A stretch of DNA of 64,000 bases from Acanthacorydalis orientalis (GCA_034766995.1 CM068320.1:23655812-23719811); one strand, 5' to 3'; positions 33,934 through 46,358 are shown, counted from the stretch's first letter. Notes: generated from the sequence alone by a model not told the origin. Translations and numbers: made by a program.

Positions 33934-34109
33934 TAATAAAGAACAATTAGAATTAAATATAAACTAATTATTTGTTGAATATTAAATGTACTTCTTAGAA
34001 CTGTACCTGTTAGCACGAAATCGAGCTATTTTTAATCAAAAAAATTTGTACAGTCTTCAAGTTTTCTTTTATCGAAATCTTTAGAAAATATGAAAAACAT
34101 TCTGTTCAC

Positions 34110-34450
34110 ATGTGTGCAACGCAAGAGTTTGTTCATACGCATACATACATTATATATGCATGTACGTTTCTGTACGAATGAGCAAATACTCGGAATTCAT
34201 AACACGTGAGTCGCAACAGAAATAAACAAAGTTCAATTAACGTCACATCAACCCCTCGAATGAACATTGCATGGTAGCGTGGGTTGCTTGTGCTAGCAAC
34301 CCTTACATCTAGTCGTACCGTGCTTGCCAAATTCACAGCATCCAGCCTGTCCGCTGCCTGCCGGTCATGTATTATGTTGACACATTGTGAACGGTGCGAT
34401 TTGCATTCCAATATATACACATCAATAATAGAGGCATTCCGGTGAATGTA
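34110..34450. other. GC-richer island, unassigned
   Basis: A 95-codon minus frame (34420-34133) is open, without splice boundaries or domain. Contains CACACTGTGAACG-type words and no TE terminus. Confidence 0.25.
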
Positions 34451-34555
34451 AAGAGTACCCGGACAGAATGTAATATCTTATCATGAAATTTTCTTGACAC
34501 TTTCTAAATATAATGCATCCATAGATACTTGTTTGCTTCAATATACCAATATGCG

Positions 34556-34558
<3 letters not shown>

Positions 34559-34615
<57 letters not shown>
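34559..34615. repeat. (TA)28 microsatellite
   Basis: Pure TA run. Confidence 0.95.
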
Positions 34616-34618
<3 letters not shown>

Positions 34619-34619
34619 T

Positions 34620-36008
34620 ATAAGATTGTACACAAATAAAATATACTGATAGTTTTTTTTTTAGATATAAAATTGGATATTGACTCATCGTTCAGAATTT
34701 TATGATACATGTCATTTCAATACATATATCACGGATCACGCAAGTGTTATGTGCGTGTATTAAAAAAAATTCTCTATAGTCACATAAAAACAGAACTGTG
34801 TTATAAGCTAATTCTATAAATTATTTTTTATATTTAATATTGAAGGATTCAAATATTTCATATGGTTGAATATTATTTTACATTCATAAAATTATATTGT
34901 ATATTTTAATAAGAATTATAGTTTTATATATTTATCTTCATTGAGAAAATATTATTTTTGGTAATATTCTGTAAATATTTTTAAAATCATTTATCAAAAA
35001 TTTTATTTATCAGTATATAATTTTTTTTATTTTGTTTCTTAAAATCTTGCTCGAGTTTTCTTCATAAAACTAGTTGTATTTGTAAATAATGTCATTGATT
35101 CAAGCAATGAAATTGTTTGCTGCTCTGTTTTTTATTCTTTTTTTGCAACAGTGATTGTTTTTATCATAAAATTTAACAGTCATTGGTAATGAATAGTTGT
35201 TTTTTTAACTTGTTTTTTTAAGGTCTCCAAATACTCTATTTTTTCATTAACCTTTTATTCTGATAACTAGAACAGATAATAATTTTATACAGCTATATCT
35301 GTAGAACGCAAATATTGAATTAAAAAAGTCACAGTTCAACTCTTTGAATTTTGTTGGTAACTTTGTATCGAATTGTATGATCTGGTTGTGTTATGGTGAA
35401 AGATAGCACTCTTTCTGTTAAAGTAAAGTAAACGTTTTTCTTGGATTTCGTGTTTCAGTTAGTCTAATTTATGACAATATTTGTCCAATGTTTTGATTCG
35501 TTGATAAGAAGCAGTTTATAATAGATTACTTAACTGAAATTCCACCAAATAGACATAAATATTTTAAGAATGCAAGCCAGTGTTTGATTTTTCTTCGACT
35601 GTATAAATAGATAATCTCGAACACATTTCATCTTGTATTGGATTCATTTTTCATATCCAGTGACCAATCGATTCAAAAACGAATCTATTCATTTTTACGA
35701 GGAAAAATGCATGGTGAACCTATATTTCATATTTTTTTCGTTCGTTAAATACAACATTTTTAAATGTTATATTTAATTTTAATAGAGATCTATCGTATTT
35801 TATGTGTCGTACTGTCTAATAATTATGGTCAGAAACTGAATTATTTTGAATACTAAATCTATATTCCGAATTTATTTTTTAACTTATTGAATAAAATTTT
35901 TCTTGATAACTTTTCATTTATTTAAGTTATACTAAATGCACGACACCTGAAATTTTAGAATTTTATGATTGTAAATATTTGTTTTTAGAAAGGGAGAAAT
36001 TTCAGTTA
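34620..36008. other. AT-rich stretch, nothing recognised
   Basis: No frame of 60 codons, no TE ends. Slightly less AT-rich around 35380-35720. Confidence 0.6.
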
Positions 36009-36445
36009 ATAATAATCAAGTCCGTAGTCAAGGGGAGTTGCTTCATTAACCCCCTCCCCCCCCCCCCAACAAAATCTCCGACTTTGTGAGATTTGAAAAT
36101 CGTGGAGCATCATTAGGAGAATCTTTCTAATGTTTATCTAGATGATAAAAAACATTTCTACTCGCGAACAAAAATGTTTCTATGTGCGCGTTTCCACCAA
36201 CAATATGAAAATTACAATTATATTAAATTATTATGTTAAAACGAGAAGAACTTCTTTTCTATTTTAAAAATTTGTAATTTGTTTTAATAACGACTAATTA
36301 AATGATGTGAATGATTTAACTTCTTTTCTAAAAATTTTTTTTTTCCAAAATAAATGTTTTTTTCATATAGATTTGGTTCTAGGTATAAGGTTAAAAAATG
36401 TTGTCCCCTCTAATATGACAGTCTGGCTACGGTCCTGATAATAAT
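36009..36445. mobile_element. Non-autonomous hAT-type element with perfect 8-bp duplication
   Basis: The element spans 36017-36437. Its ends are CAAGTCCGTAGTCAAG and, inverted, CAGGACCGTAGCCAGA, the CAGG.CCGTAGCCAG-type inverted repeat typical of some hAT transposons. Both sides carry the identical 8-bp direct repeat ATAATAAT (36009-36016 and 36438-36445), the hAT target-site length. An internal C12 run (36056-36067) lies near the left end. There is no transposase frame in the 421 bp, so it is a MITE or deletion derivative. ATAATAAT is a simple word, so the duplication could be partly fortuitous, but together with the inverted ends it is persuasive. Confidence 0.8.
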
Positions 36446-36627
36446 GCATATAAAATATAAGCTGAAACGATCATCAACTTACTATGGTGAAAACGATATA
36501 TGTACTTATTGTTATTAGTTTTGAATACTTTCATATTAAGACTTCTTTAGTTCTGAATACCGAAAATTTATATAAAAATGGTGAAGAATTTCCAATGTAA
36601 ATTCCTAAATTTTAATTTCTAATACTA

Positions 36628-36630
<3 letters not shown>

Positions 36631-36688
<58 letters not shown>
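36631..36688. repeat. (TA)29 microsatellite
   Basis: Pure TA run. Confidence 0.95.
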
Positions 36689-36689
<1 letters not shown>

Positions 36690-36693
<4 letters not shown>

Positions 36694-37083
36694 CTTTATA
36701 TATGAGAATATACACATATAATAAGAAAAACATAACAGTTCTTGCCATAAACACAAATATTTTTTTGGCTGTAATAAAAAAAAAGAAAATACGAAAACGT
36801 AAGATTAAGTAGAAACACTCAATAGAAGTGCGACTTGTTAAGTTTACCTTAGTTTCACTAAAGATTTAAGCACCAATTTAGTGTAGTTTTCCTCTTGACA
36901 AACACGGCTACAATTAAAACTTTATCTTAATAAATCTTTCCCTATTAAATTACGTTGCAAACTTATTTTCTTTCACATTTGTTTATCTAAATGTGGTATT
37001 TTCGTTGAAATTTGAGCATTTGTATTTTTTTGTTATTTGATTATATATTTTTATATAACTATTTGTTATTTTTCTTTAAAAAA

Positions 37084-37084
<1 letters not shown>
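36690..37084. other. AT-rich stretch, nothing recognised
   Basis: No supported feature. Confidence 0.55.

Positions 37085-37122
<38 letters not shown>
37085..37122. repeat. (TA)19 microsatellite
   Basis: Pure TA run. Confidence 0.95.
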
Positions 37123-37123
<1 letters not shown>

Positions 37124-37539
37124 CTAAAGCCATACTAATTAGTAATTAATGAAACTAATGTAATATCTTTTCTGTCATTTATTCATATATTTTTTTGTTC
37201 TGTTATAGAAATTTAAACATATTTCAAATTTCATATAGAAGTATTAAAGATTAACTTTAATCCACTAGTAATTATTCAGACATTTTGAATTATATCTCCA
37301 TATGAATACACACACACACACACACTAAAGTTCTGAATTTTTTTTAAAGTACGTGGATTGAGTATTAATGTACATATAATGTAATAAAGTACATTACTTA
37401 AAAATAAATTTAAAAATTAAAATGTGTGTAGACAAATTCAATTAAAAACCCATTTTAATTTTAAAACAATAAAAATAATAAAAGAAATAATATCGTGGCA
37501 CTGCGTGCATATAAAAAAAAAGACCTAGTACGCTAGCAT

Positions 37540-37915
37540 TCCATCTACATTCTACATTGACAATGGCGTTTGTTTTGTGTTTCAGTAGCACACGGTATGG
37601 CTACGGCGAGTTATTCATTATTGAAATTCAATTAAAAAGTTTTCAAAAGACGGAACAATACAAACCGAACAATTGAACAATGATTACTACTTTACATGCT
37701 AAATGAATAGGGGCAAAGGCCTCTTCTGTAGGGCTCGTCACACTCGAGTTCCCACTCAGCGCCACTTGCAGGGTCATCCTTCACACGACGCCGTTATCAT
37801 CCACCTCGCCCGTCATCTTTTTACTTAACCCCTTGCTGATGTTTCTGCTGCAACAGCACGACTTCCAAAAACGAGAGTGTTATTTTTCAACTCGAGCATT
37901 TCACACGGTGAATAT
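37540..37915. other. GC-richer island with one acceptor-like site
   Basis: TTTGTTTTGTGTTTCAG ends at about 37587 and is a good plus-strand acceptor, but the sequence after it has early stops and no matching donor. The block 37690-37900 is CpG-containing (for example GACGCCGTTATCATCCACCT). Confidence 0.3.
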
Positions 37916-38160
37916 ATAGGAAAAGTTTTTTTATATTTCATATTCAAAGAAATTTTATTATTCTTATCGTCAGGAGTGTATTCGAATTTGACATAAATTC
38001 AAAACGTATATTTCTTAATGTCTTACATAATACAAATTTACTTTATTGGCATGAAAATGTCTGGAGTATTTTAAACGACTTATTATTATTATTTTATATC
38101 GTTTTAACATTCTTAGACTTTATTAATGTTATATTTATATTTTAATATTGACAGAAAAGA

Positions 38161-38163
<3 letters not shown>

Positions 38164-38201
<38 letters not shown>
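38164..38201. repeat. (TA)19 microsatellite
   Basis: Pure TA run. Confidence 0.95.
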
Positions 38202-38203
<2 letters not shown>

Positions 38204-38845
38204 TGTATTTATATTTATGCATATCTAAATGTGTGTATGAATATTATAAATTAAAATATATGTTGTTGATTTCTACATACTCAACTAAATTTATTCACAT
38301 ATTCTATTTAAATACTGAATTTAGTAAAATATTGTAGTTTTGAGTATTATTAAAGTTTAATTTTTTGATCATTATTAAATATTGTGTATTAATCCATAAA
38401 TATTATTTTAATAATTTCACTATCTTTAAATGTTATATTGCTATTGAATTTTATTGGAAATTTTAAAATTTATATATATATATATATATAATTTCTTTTG
38501 ATTATTGTTGTTTACTTAAATATCTTTAATTATTTATTAATACAAACGTGCTTAATTATGAATAAGTATAGATAATTACATATACATTTTTCTGTATTAA
38601 AATTAAATCCGTATTAGAAAGGAGATTTGAATTAATATTATTATTTATTTATTATAAAAAAATAGAACTTGAGGACTTTTGGAATATTTAATTCAAAATC
38701 GAATTATTTCGTTTTTTGTAGCCTATATATATATATATATAGTTATAGTGAATTATGGAGGTTATAAAATAAGGAGGTTGTATGAAAATTTTGCTGTATT
38801 ACAGTAAAGATTTTTTAAACACGAATAGTAAAATTTGAATGTATG

Positions 38846-38878
<33 letters not shown>

Positions 38879-39215
38879 TTTCACATACACACATACAAAA
38901 AATTTACCATCTTTTTGCATATATATATATATATGTAAAAATTTATGCCTTACATATATATATAGTTGTGTGTGTGTAAGAGTGAAATAGAATCTGTTTT
39001 CCTTTCTTAGTAAATAATATAAGTACATTTGTTTTTTTGGCAGTCCATCAAATTTATGACGTAGTAATTTGAATACAAATTCATATTATTAAAATGGTAG
39101 AAGCTATTTATGAACGTAGTATCCTAGTTCGAAACATTTATACGGAGAATAAGAAAAAGCACATAAAATATACAGTAACAGCAATGTACGAAATTTATGT
39201 AAAAATCGATATAAT
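38202..39215. other. AT-rich stretch with short TA and TG runs
   Basis: TA runs at about 38470-38490, 38725-38742, 38860-38878 and 38920-38935, with TG/CA runs near 38845 and 38965. No gene. Confidence 0.6.
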
Positions 39216-39219
39216 ATTA

Positions 39220-39540
39220 CATCAGTACCGAGAGAAAACATAAAAATAGTAGAGTTGTACAGTACGGTACGTATCTACTGTTTATTACACCAATATGTGT
39301 TAGTTCACCAATACGTGTAATGAACGCTTCGTGGTGGCAACTGTGAGATAAGAATAGACTGCGGCGTATATAGTTATGGTACATACATTGCGTCTCGCTC
39401 GGGCAACAGGTTTCGTGTAGTATTTCGAATTCCATAAATTGAGGTCGCTGCTGGCAAATTGGTGGCGCTCCTTATGCATATAATTCGTACTGGAGAGAGC
39501 GTTCGTATGCACTTTATCTGAAGCATAATTTATCTGAAAA
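39220..39540. other. GC-richer island, unassigned
   Basis: Overlapping minus frames (39435-39217, 39566-39300) without splice boundaries. No domain. Confidence 0.25.
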
Positions 39541-39612
39541 CTACTGGTTACAAAGATAATATACACTTGCTTGCTGTTTCAGTAAGTGTTCAAAACATTT
39601 TTATTATGTTAT

Positions 39613-39652
39613 TCAATCGTGATAGCTCGTTATTACGAGCTATCACGATTGA
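39613..39652. repeat. Perfect 18-bp inverted repeat with 4-nt loop
   Basis: TCAATCGTGATAGCTCGT (39613-39630), loop TATT, and the exact reverse complement (39635-39652). The arms are not simple sequence, so this is not explained by TA repetition. Confidence 0.95.
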
Positions 39653-39932
39653 GTAGATATTTATATGTAGCCGTTTAATTCGAAATCTCCGTGTACTCAA
39701 ATAATATTTAAGTTAATATTATTTATTAATCTAATATATACACACTAAATTTTAAATGAATAAAAATAAATACCTGTGTTCGTACTATTATTGATAAGAA
39801 CTTGCTTAATTTTTTATCACTAAAATTGTAACTTTACCTTCACTGTTTAATTATAAAAAAGATCTACAGATTTAATACATTTATTTTTAAAATAATCGTT
39901 TATATATTTGTATTAAGTATATTCAGCTAGGT

Positions 39933-39935
<3 letters not shown>

Positions 39936-39997
<62 letters not shown>
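39936..39997. repeat. (TA)31 microsatellite
   Basis: Pure TA run. Confidence 0.95.
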
Positions 39998-40000
<3 letters not shown>

Positions 40001-40240
40001 TTGTGTATATTTAATATAAATTGATATTTTAGTACTTAGAGAAACTAAAATAATTTTTAAAGATGTGAAATCATACGTCAAATCATATTACTTCACATAT
40101 TTATTCTACATTTAAAACAACCTTCATTTGACCGAAGTACTGAAACGGTCAAAATCGGACACAGATTAATGTAATCTATTTTACTGAAAATAACTTAATC
40201 GATATTTTGTTAAATTTTGGCATATATTTTGTGAAACACT

Positions 40241-40241
<1 letters not shown>

Positions 40242-40283
<42 letters not shown>

Positions 40284-40361
40284 AATGTGTGTGTGTGTGT
40301 GTGTCATGTTTATTTTTTACTATTATTAAATGTTTTTTTATTGATTGTCTCAATGAACCAC

Positions 40362-40408
<47 letters not shown>
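40242..40408. repeat. Pair of (TA)n tracts with (TG)n between
   Basis: TA at 40242-40277, TG at 40286-40303, then TA at 40370-40408 ending in GCATGCATGC. The TA arms face each other across about 90 bp. Confidence 0.9.
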
Positions 40409-40411
<3 letters not shown>

Positions 40412-40479
40412 TGCATGCGTACTTGTGTATGCATGTGTTAAGTATAAATGCGTGCATTATCGGCTGTAACTTGAGACGC

Positions 40480-40990
40480 ACATTCTTTGTATTTTGTAAG
40501 TTCCTTTTGTAATGTTTCGTTGTCGTCAAGTGTGTAAAACAAATAATACGCGGCTAGATATTATACTATGCGGCGTCACTAGCCTGGCTGTCATTTTAAT
40601 TTCTCAGTACGTATGCCCATTTGCATACATTCGTACGCTTTTAACTGTCAACCCCTACTCATAGTTCACGACAGCTCGATGTATGCGTTGTACTATGTGA
40701 ACACGTTGTTCAAAGACGTTAGTTTATTGTGTCGTTGACTTGTTTTGTTTTACTATGCCACGATGTGTACAAATGAATCTTGTCGAAACATATTTTATTA
40801 AAGGAACCGTTCTCTTTTCCGTTTTTTCACCATTTGTTCAATTTAGTTTCCAGTTTACTTTGCACGAATTTTCGCACTCTCACTCATACCAAGAATTCTT
40901 TGATCTCTTTTTTCATTCTTTTTTCACGCACCGATGTTTTCATTTATTTTGGCCTTATTTTATTAGGACTAATAATTTATTTACGTTTCG
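40480..40990. other. GC-richer island, unassigned
   Basis: Two overlapping plus frames (40740-40997 and 40780-41004) are F-, H- and L-rich with no splice sites. The first 280 bp are CpG-containing. Confidence 0.25.
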
Positions 40991-41016
40991 AACGTAGCCT
41001 ATAGATATATTTACTT

Positions 41017-41019
<3 letters not shown>

Positions 41020-41083
<64 letters not shown>

Positions 41084-41132
41084 TTCGATTCCTTGGGTTT
41101 TTGTAACATCATTTAAATTCTCTCTCTCTCTC

Positions 41133-41166
<34 letters not shown>

Positions 41167-41241
41167 AATGTATAAATTTTCGATTCCTTGGGTTTTTAGT
41201 AATATCATTTAAATTCTCTCTCACTCATTCTCTCTCTCTCT

Positions 41242-41281
<40 letters not shown>
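41020..41281. repeat. Tandem duplication of a unit with (CT)n and (TA)n
   Basis: The unit beginning TTCGATTCCTTGGGTTTTT and continuing ATCATTTAAATTCTCTCTC occurs at 41084 and 41179 (period 95), each copy followed by CT repeats and a TA run, with a TA run (41020-41079) in front. The two copies differ by a few bases. Confidence 0.9.
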
Positions 41282-41285
<4 letters not shown>

Positions 41286-42478
41286 AAAAAATCTGTAATA
41301 ATAATGAGTCTTAGCATAAAATTAACCTTTTTCTCATAACCATTTATTATTCGATAAAAGTTGATAATTGATATTTTCGATAAAAATTAAACTGTTTTTA
41401 TTATGAACTTATAACTATATTTTTTTACTTCACTTTTTCGAATGTAAATATTAGTGCTAAGATAATAATTTGAAATAAATCAATTATAACAGTACGTGGA
41501 TATTTATAAATTAACAAATAATGTATAAATGAGTTGAAATTAAGAAAAAAAAAACGGTAGGTAGGCATGATAATATTGAATGAATGAAAGATACGCCATT
41601 TTGAAAATCTGAACTAGTTTCTTTGTCTAAAAAACGAAAACGTTGATAAGAAAAATGATTAGCAACGCGTATTTTATTTTTAAAGATAAACTGTAGGTTA
41701 AGAAGTGAAATAAATGTAAAAAAATCGATGGTTTAAATTTTATAGTGATATCAAAAACACACACAAACATTTGTCACGATCATCTTGAACTTTTGAGAAT
41801 TTGTGGACAAAGATCTTTTTTTATTTAAGCGAAAAATGTGCTCATGAAATACTGCAATTAATAAAATCGTACGTATATAAACTATAATGAATAGTAACAA
41901 TTACTTGTTTGATCTTTTACCTTTATTTTTAACGTGTATTGTGAATTAAAATTAAATTCGATGTTTGACTTGTACATACGTCACTCTGATAATAATTAAT
42001 TTTAATTTATACTTAAAATTTTATTTCAAGTAACCAAAACACTTAAGTTGACATTTAACATATTGAAATAACAAAAAAGTATATTTAATTCGATAATGTA
42101 TTGTTTTCAATCAATTCTAAGTTAATAAGATGACTAAAGAGTGTCTTTCGTAAGCAAAAGTTTTGTTGTAAGCATTTATCATATTGATTTTTTGTTCATA
42201 TAATTTAATTTCGTGATCTTTTATAATGGAGATTAATGGTGTCGATTTATTACATAAGTACTCAATTACAAGCTATTAAATTCAATTGAAGGCTAATTGT
42301 ATGGAATATTTGAAAGACTTTCCATTTACTTTTAAACTTTCAGTATTTTAACATAAGTATTTGCCATTTGAATATTAAATGTCAACATTCATTTAATTGA
42401 AATGCATTTAAATTCTAATAAATATTGATGATTGTTTCTGTATTACCTTGTACTTTTGCAACATAAATAATTATATAT

Positions 42479-42480
<2 letters not shown>
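41282..42480. other. AT-rich stretch, nothing recognised
   Basis: No frame, TE end or splice pair of note in 1.2 kb. Confidence 0.6.
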
Positions 42481-42481
<1 letters not shown>

Positions 42482-42528
<47 letters not shown>

Positions 42529-42530
42529 AT
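42482..42530. repeat. (TA)20(TATG)n microsatellite
   Basis: TA run ending GTATGTATAT, 70 bp left of mariner copy B. Confidence 0.9.
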
Positions 42531-42599
42531 TAAAAAGTTCATATTTGTATCTGACACACAACGTCTTTCACTAAAAATAGTTTATAATTATATATACTC

Positions 42600-43117
42600 T
42601 CAGGTTGGTAAAAAAATAATTCCGGTTTATAATTTTTAAATTCATATACAGTCTTCTTAGTAAATAATTAACTTTATTAATCGAAATAAGAACCAGTAGA
42701 ATCGTCAGATTTTTGCCAATTAACTCCTGAAAACAGATCGTTATGAACTGAAGAAGGACGCCCGCGACCTTCATCTTCAAGGCTCTCGTCTCCAGCACAA
42801 AAATTTTGGTACCTCCATTGTGCCGTACATACCTTAACAGTACCCATACCAAAAGCATCGTTTAATTTCTGCCTCACCCGTTTTGAATTCATTCAAAAAA
42901 ATGCTCTTATTTGCTTGTTTCTTTTCCATCTTTAATTGAAAATCCTAATTTTAAGTTAAATTAATAATAAAATCAAAGTCGATGTTACCAATATACAGAC
43001 CGGAAATGCGCTTTAAAATGATATTAATATGAACACGATGACACGACACTTTCATTAAAAAAAAATAAGGTTAGAATTCAGAACACAAAAACCGAAATAA
43101 TTTTCCTGACAACGTAA
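42600..43117 (-). mobile_element. Internally deleted mariner B
   Basis: The left end reads TCAGGTTGGTAAAAAAATAA from 42600. The right end, read inward on the minus strand from 43117, is TTACGTTGTCAGGAAAATTA, with TA at 43118-43119. Both are decayed forms of the TTAGGTTGGTAGAAAAATAA repeat of copy A and of the 80-bp element at 63864. It is 518 bp long. The 5' leader (43117-42930) aligns closely with that of copies A and C. Confidence 0.85.
42665..42935 (-). pseudogene. mariner transposase remnant with N-terminus joined to C-terminus
   Basis: The minus frame 42892-42677 starts within the HTH domain and contains QNFCAGDESLEDEGRGRPSS, typical of mariner, then VHND. It then continues directly as NWQKSDDSTGSYFD and stops. 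The last words match the mariner C-terminus (RW.K..D..G.YF). The entire catalytic domain, about 250 residues, is therefore missing, with the frame kept across the junction by chance or by an in-frame deletion. The region before 42892 carries decayed N-terminal sequence. Confidence 0.75.
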
Positions 43118-43119
43118 TA

Positions 43120-43560
43120 AAAGTGTTATAGTAATTATGATTCATGGTAACGTTTATCATATTGAAAAAATAAAAATTTTCAAAATATTCAAGTGTTGTT
43201 TTTTTTAAAAAAAAATATTATGTGTTCAGTGCAAGTAGTGCATTTCATTATTGTTACAAAATGTTATAAATTGATAATAAATTATTAAATTTTATATTTT
43301 AGTAAATTTTGAGTTTAGAAGAATTCATTATATATATATATATATATAATGCTTGTGTTTGTATGCGTATAAAAATATTTGTGTGTTTACACTTTTATCC
43401 ATTTTATGTATTGCAATTATTATGGTTTATTCAGTTAATGAAAGAAATCAATCTTAATTCTGAACTGTGTACAAAGTTCAATAAAACAACTTATTATAAA
43501 CCATCTGTCAAACTGAAAAAAAACCGTCAAACAAAATAAACTTAATAAAAAGGCTTTATC
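43120..43560. other. AT-rich stretch, nothing recognised
   Basis: Short TA run at 43330-43349. The frames spanning it are artefacts. Confidence 0.55.
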
Positions 43561-43569
43561 GTTGTACGA

Positions 43570-43900
43570 ATTAAGTTGAACTGTTGTTGTGACTCTCCCT
43601 TGTAATTGGAAACCCATCTACGATGATAGTTCAGTGAGGAAACAGATTGGGTCTATGGCAGAGTTACTACCTACAGCTATAATATTGATTTCTCTGTAAT
43701 ACCTACTATCTACTAATCGACCTCCACCAGAGCAGCACAATGGCTTCAAATCCATTTATTTCGAGCTTCTCTGCCTGTCAATGTCGTCATCTGCTTACTA
43801 GACGATCGGATAGACAGACAGACATATATACATTTGTATGTTGACGTCATCACAAACTCATCTACATTTCAAGCGTTCCTACCGAGAATAATAGAAATCG
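43570..43900. other. GC-richer island, unassigned
   Basis: Contains AGACAGACAGACA at about 43813. No open frame with boundaries and no TE end. Confidence 0.25.
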
Positions 43901-44163
43901 GCACACGAAATAGGGAATTTGTTGAGATTTTCCAATCTGAATTGATCTAAATTGCAATCTCCAATACTATTATAGATTAGTATTGACATTGTGTACGTTA
44001 TGTTACATACGTTTCCGAAAATCTGTTTTATTTTCATTATATTTTTATAATAAAATACATACAATTTTTTTAAATTCTTTGCTCGATATTTGAGCATTTT
44101 GAAACTACTCACTCGTAATTTATTCAAATAATTATCATTTTATTCATATACATGCGAGAATCA

Positions 44164-44166
<3 letters not shown>

Positions 44167-44211
<45 letters not shown>
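44167..44211. repeat. (TA)22 microsatellite
   Basis: Pure TA run. Confidence 0.95.
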
Positions 44212-44215
<4 letters not shown>

Positions 44216-44639
44216 TATTTTTTAAAATTATTATTTCCAAAAGTAACTATGAAAGATAACAAAATTGAACATAATTTAAAAAAGGTGATACTCGATTAAC
44301 GAATTAAATATCAGTTTTAGATGTATATTTTTAAAAGATTTTTTACTTTCTTTTACTGTTAATAATTTAATTCCACTGTAATATGTCTGTTTGATAATAA
44401 AAATGTATTTATCTACGAATATTATTGAGATGTTTATGTCTCGAGAAAATATTTATTTAGAACATATCAACTTTTGTACAGTGAAAATTAATTTAATGGA
44501 AACTAACAGCTAATTAAGTAAATTATTTCATAAAATAATTAGTATTAATTTTGTTGAAAAAATCGACAAACCCTAAACATTATTTATTCGTTTTTCTTCC
44601 GCTATTTGTATTTTGTTAACACACGTTTCCAGTAACGTA

Positions 44640-45010
44640 TAATGAAATTAATCCATTGTTGTTTTTCAGGACAAAGAACTGTAATTTGATATGTATCTTC
44701 GTGTTTATGTACACGCTATAGTTACTTTACTGTTGCTATCTACACATTTGCGCCGAACCGAATAAATTTTAATACGTACGTATATTACAGTAACTATGAT
44801 ATTGTTACTTGTATACCAACGACATTGATTCCATTTTGTAATTTCGTGTTCTAATAATAACAAGTTATTATTAGCGTCGACGATGTGGGCGGAAGGCACA
44901 TTCCATTTGTTCAACGTTGTCCGTATGCTCATCACTGCCATCTGTTGTTGGCAAACGACGGCCGCGATTGACGCCCTCTCCATTTATATTTGAAATTAAG
45001 CGCGAAAATA
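44640..45010. other. GC-richer island open on both strands
   Basis: A 92-codon minus frame (44983-44705) begins MERASIAAVVCQQQMAVM. On the plus strand a shorter frame (44887-44997) begins MWAEGTFHLFNVVRMLITA. An acceptor-like TTGTTTTTCAG ends near 44670 on the plus strand. Neither frame has a donor or a recognised domain. Confidence 0.25.
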
Positions 45011-45655
45011 CGTCTCGACGTTTCTGTAATTATTTTTATATGATCTTTTTTTGCTACCGAACGACACAAATCGCGTTATACTAACGTGTTTAAACTGGAT
45101 ACAGCCGTTATTGACATAAAAACCATAGTGAAAATTAATTCTTTATTGTGTGCATTTCGATTTTATTTTCCCGAAAAAAATAAACATTCAAATCACTAAT
45201 GTTTGTTATTGTTTTTAACAAGCGATTTTTTCATGTCATTATTAACAAATCAATAATAAGTGTTGACATTTTTACGCGCAAATATATATCTGTATATATA
45301 AAACGATACATTAAACATAACAATGGAAAATGATTACAGTTTCAATAAATTATCACGCTGAAGCAGTGCTTTTAACAACAATACATTACTACACCTCTTT
45401 ACGTCGACATAATATCTGTTAATCCGTAATAAAAGCAAGACGTAAATATAATAAACACGATTATTGTTAGTATACTGACCTTTTCTATAATATATAATGC
45501 CAGAGATGAAGAAATAGGGGGAATATATTGGCGAATTCTCTTTCACATTACGTGTATTACACACATAGGCGGAGATAAGGTGGACTCGACATGTGTCCTA
45601 AACATTATAACACTTTATACATTTCGTTATGTTTTTTTAATAACGTTCACATTGT

Positions 45656-45658
<3 letters not shown>

Positions 45659-45698
<40 letters not shown>
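45659..45698. repeat. (TA)20 microsatellite
   Basis: Pure TA run 110 bp left of the second hAT element. Confidence 0.95.
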
Positions 45699-45702
<4 letters not shown>

Positions 45703-45800
45703 TAATTATAACCTGTCTATGATTTCATCCTTATTACAAGACACTAGTTTACTCAAAATGTTTTATATTTCTCCCGTTACAATTGACTTACTCTTTAATC

Positions 45801-46137
45801 ATATAGGCCAACGGTGGGCAAATTGCGGCTCCCTAACTCTGTGCAGCTTCCAAGACAGTATTGAGTTTCATTGACATTTTTTCTAAACTTTTTTTATTAA
45901 TGATCTATAGTAGTGTAGTATGTACCACCAATATGAGAATATTTTATATATAAACGGGTAATTCATTGATATATAAACTGCTTTGGTGAATAGGACTACT
46001 TTATAGTTGTATTTTTTATTATTTATAAATATAATTTTAAAATAATATTTTCTGTGGCTCTTGAACATTCAAAAATGTATGGAAAATATTATATGTGGCT
46101 CTTATTATCAAAGAAATTTCCCACCACTGATATAGTC
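45801..46137. mobile_element. Second hAT-type MITE with 8-bp duplication
   Basis: The element 45809-46129 begins CAACGGTGGGCAAATTGCGG and ends, inverted, CAGTGGTGGGAAATTT, the CAGNGGTGGGCAAA terminus of many hAT transposons. It is flanked by ATATAGGC and ATATAGTC (7 of 8 identical), the hAT target-site length. GGCTC words recur near both ends. At 321 bp without a transposase frame it is non-autonomous. Its terminus differs from that of 36017-36437, so it belongs to another hAT family. Confidence 0.85.
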
Positions 46138-46279
46138 ATTTGAATGTACATCAATAATAAAAATAACATATTAAGTAACTGCCATCATACTGAAAATATA
46201 TGTGTTAAAACATTGTAAATAAAATTATAATTGACCTGAATGAGTTATCAATATGTATCTCTTGTGTCTAAAATGCACA

Positions 46280-46282
<3 letters not shown>

Positions 46283-46357
<75 letters not shown>
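46283..46357. repeat. (TA)37 microsatellite
   Basis: 75 bp of pure TA. Confidence 0.95.
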
Positions 46358-46358
<1 letters not shown>

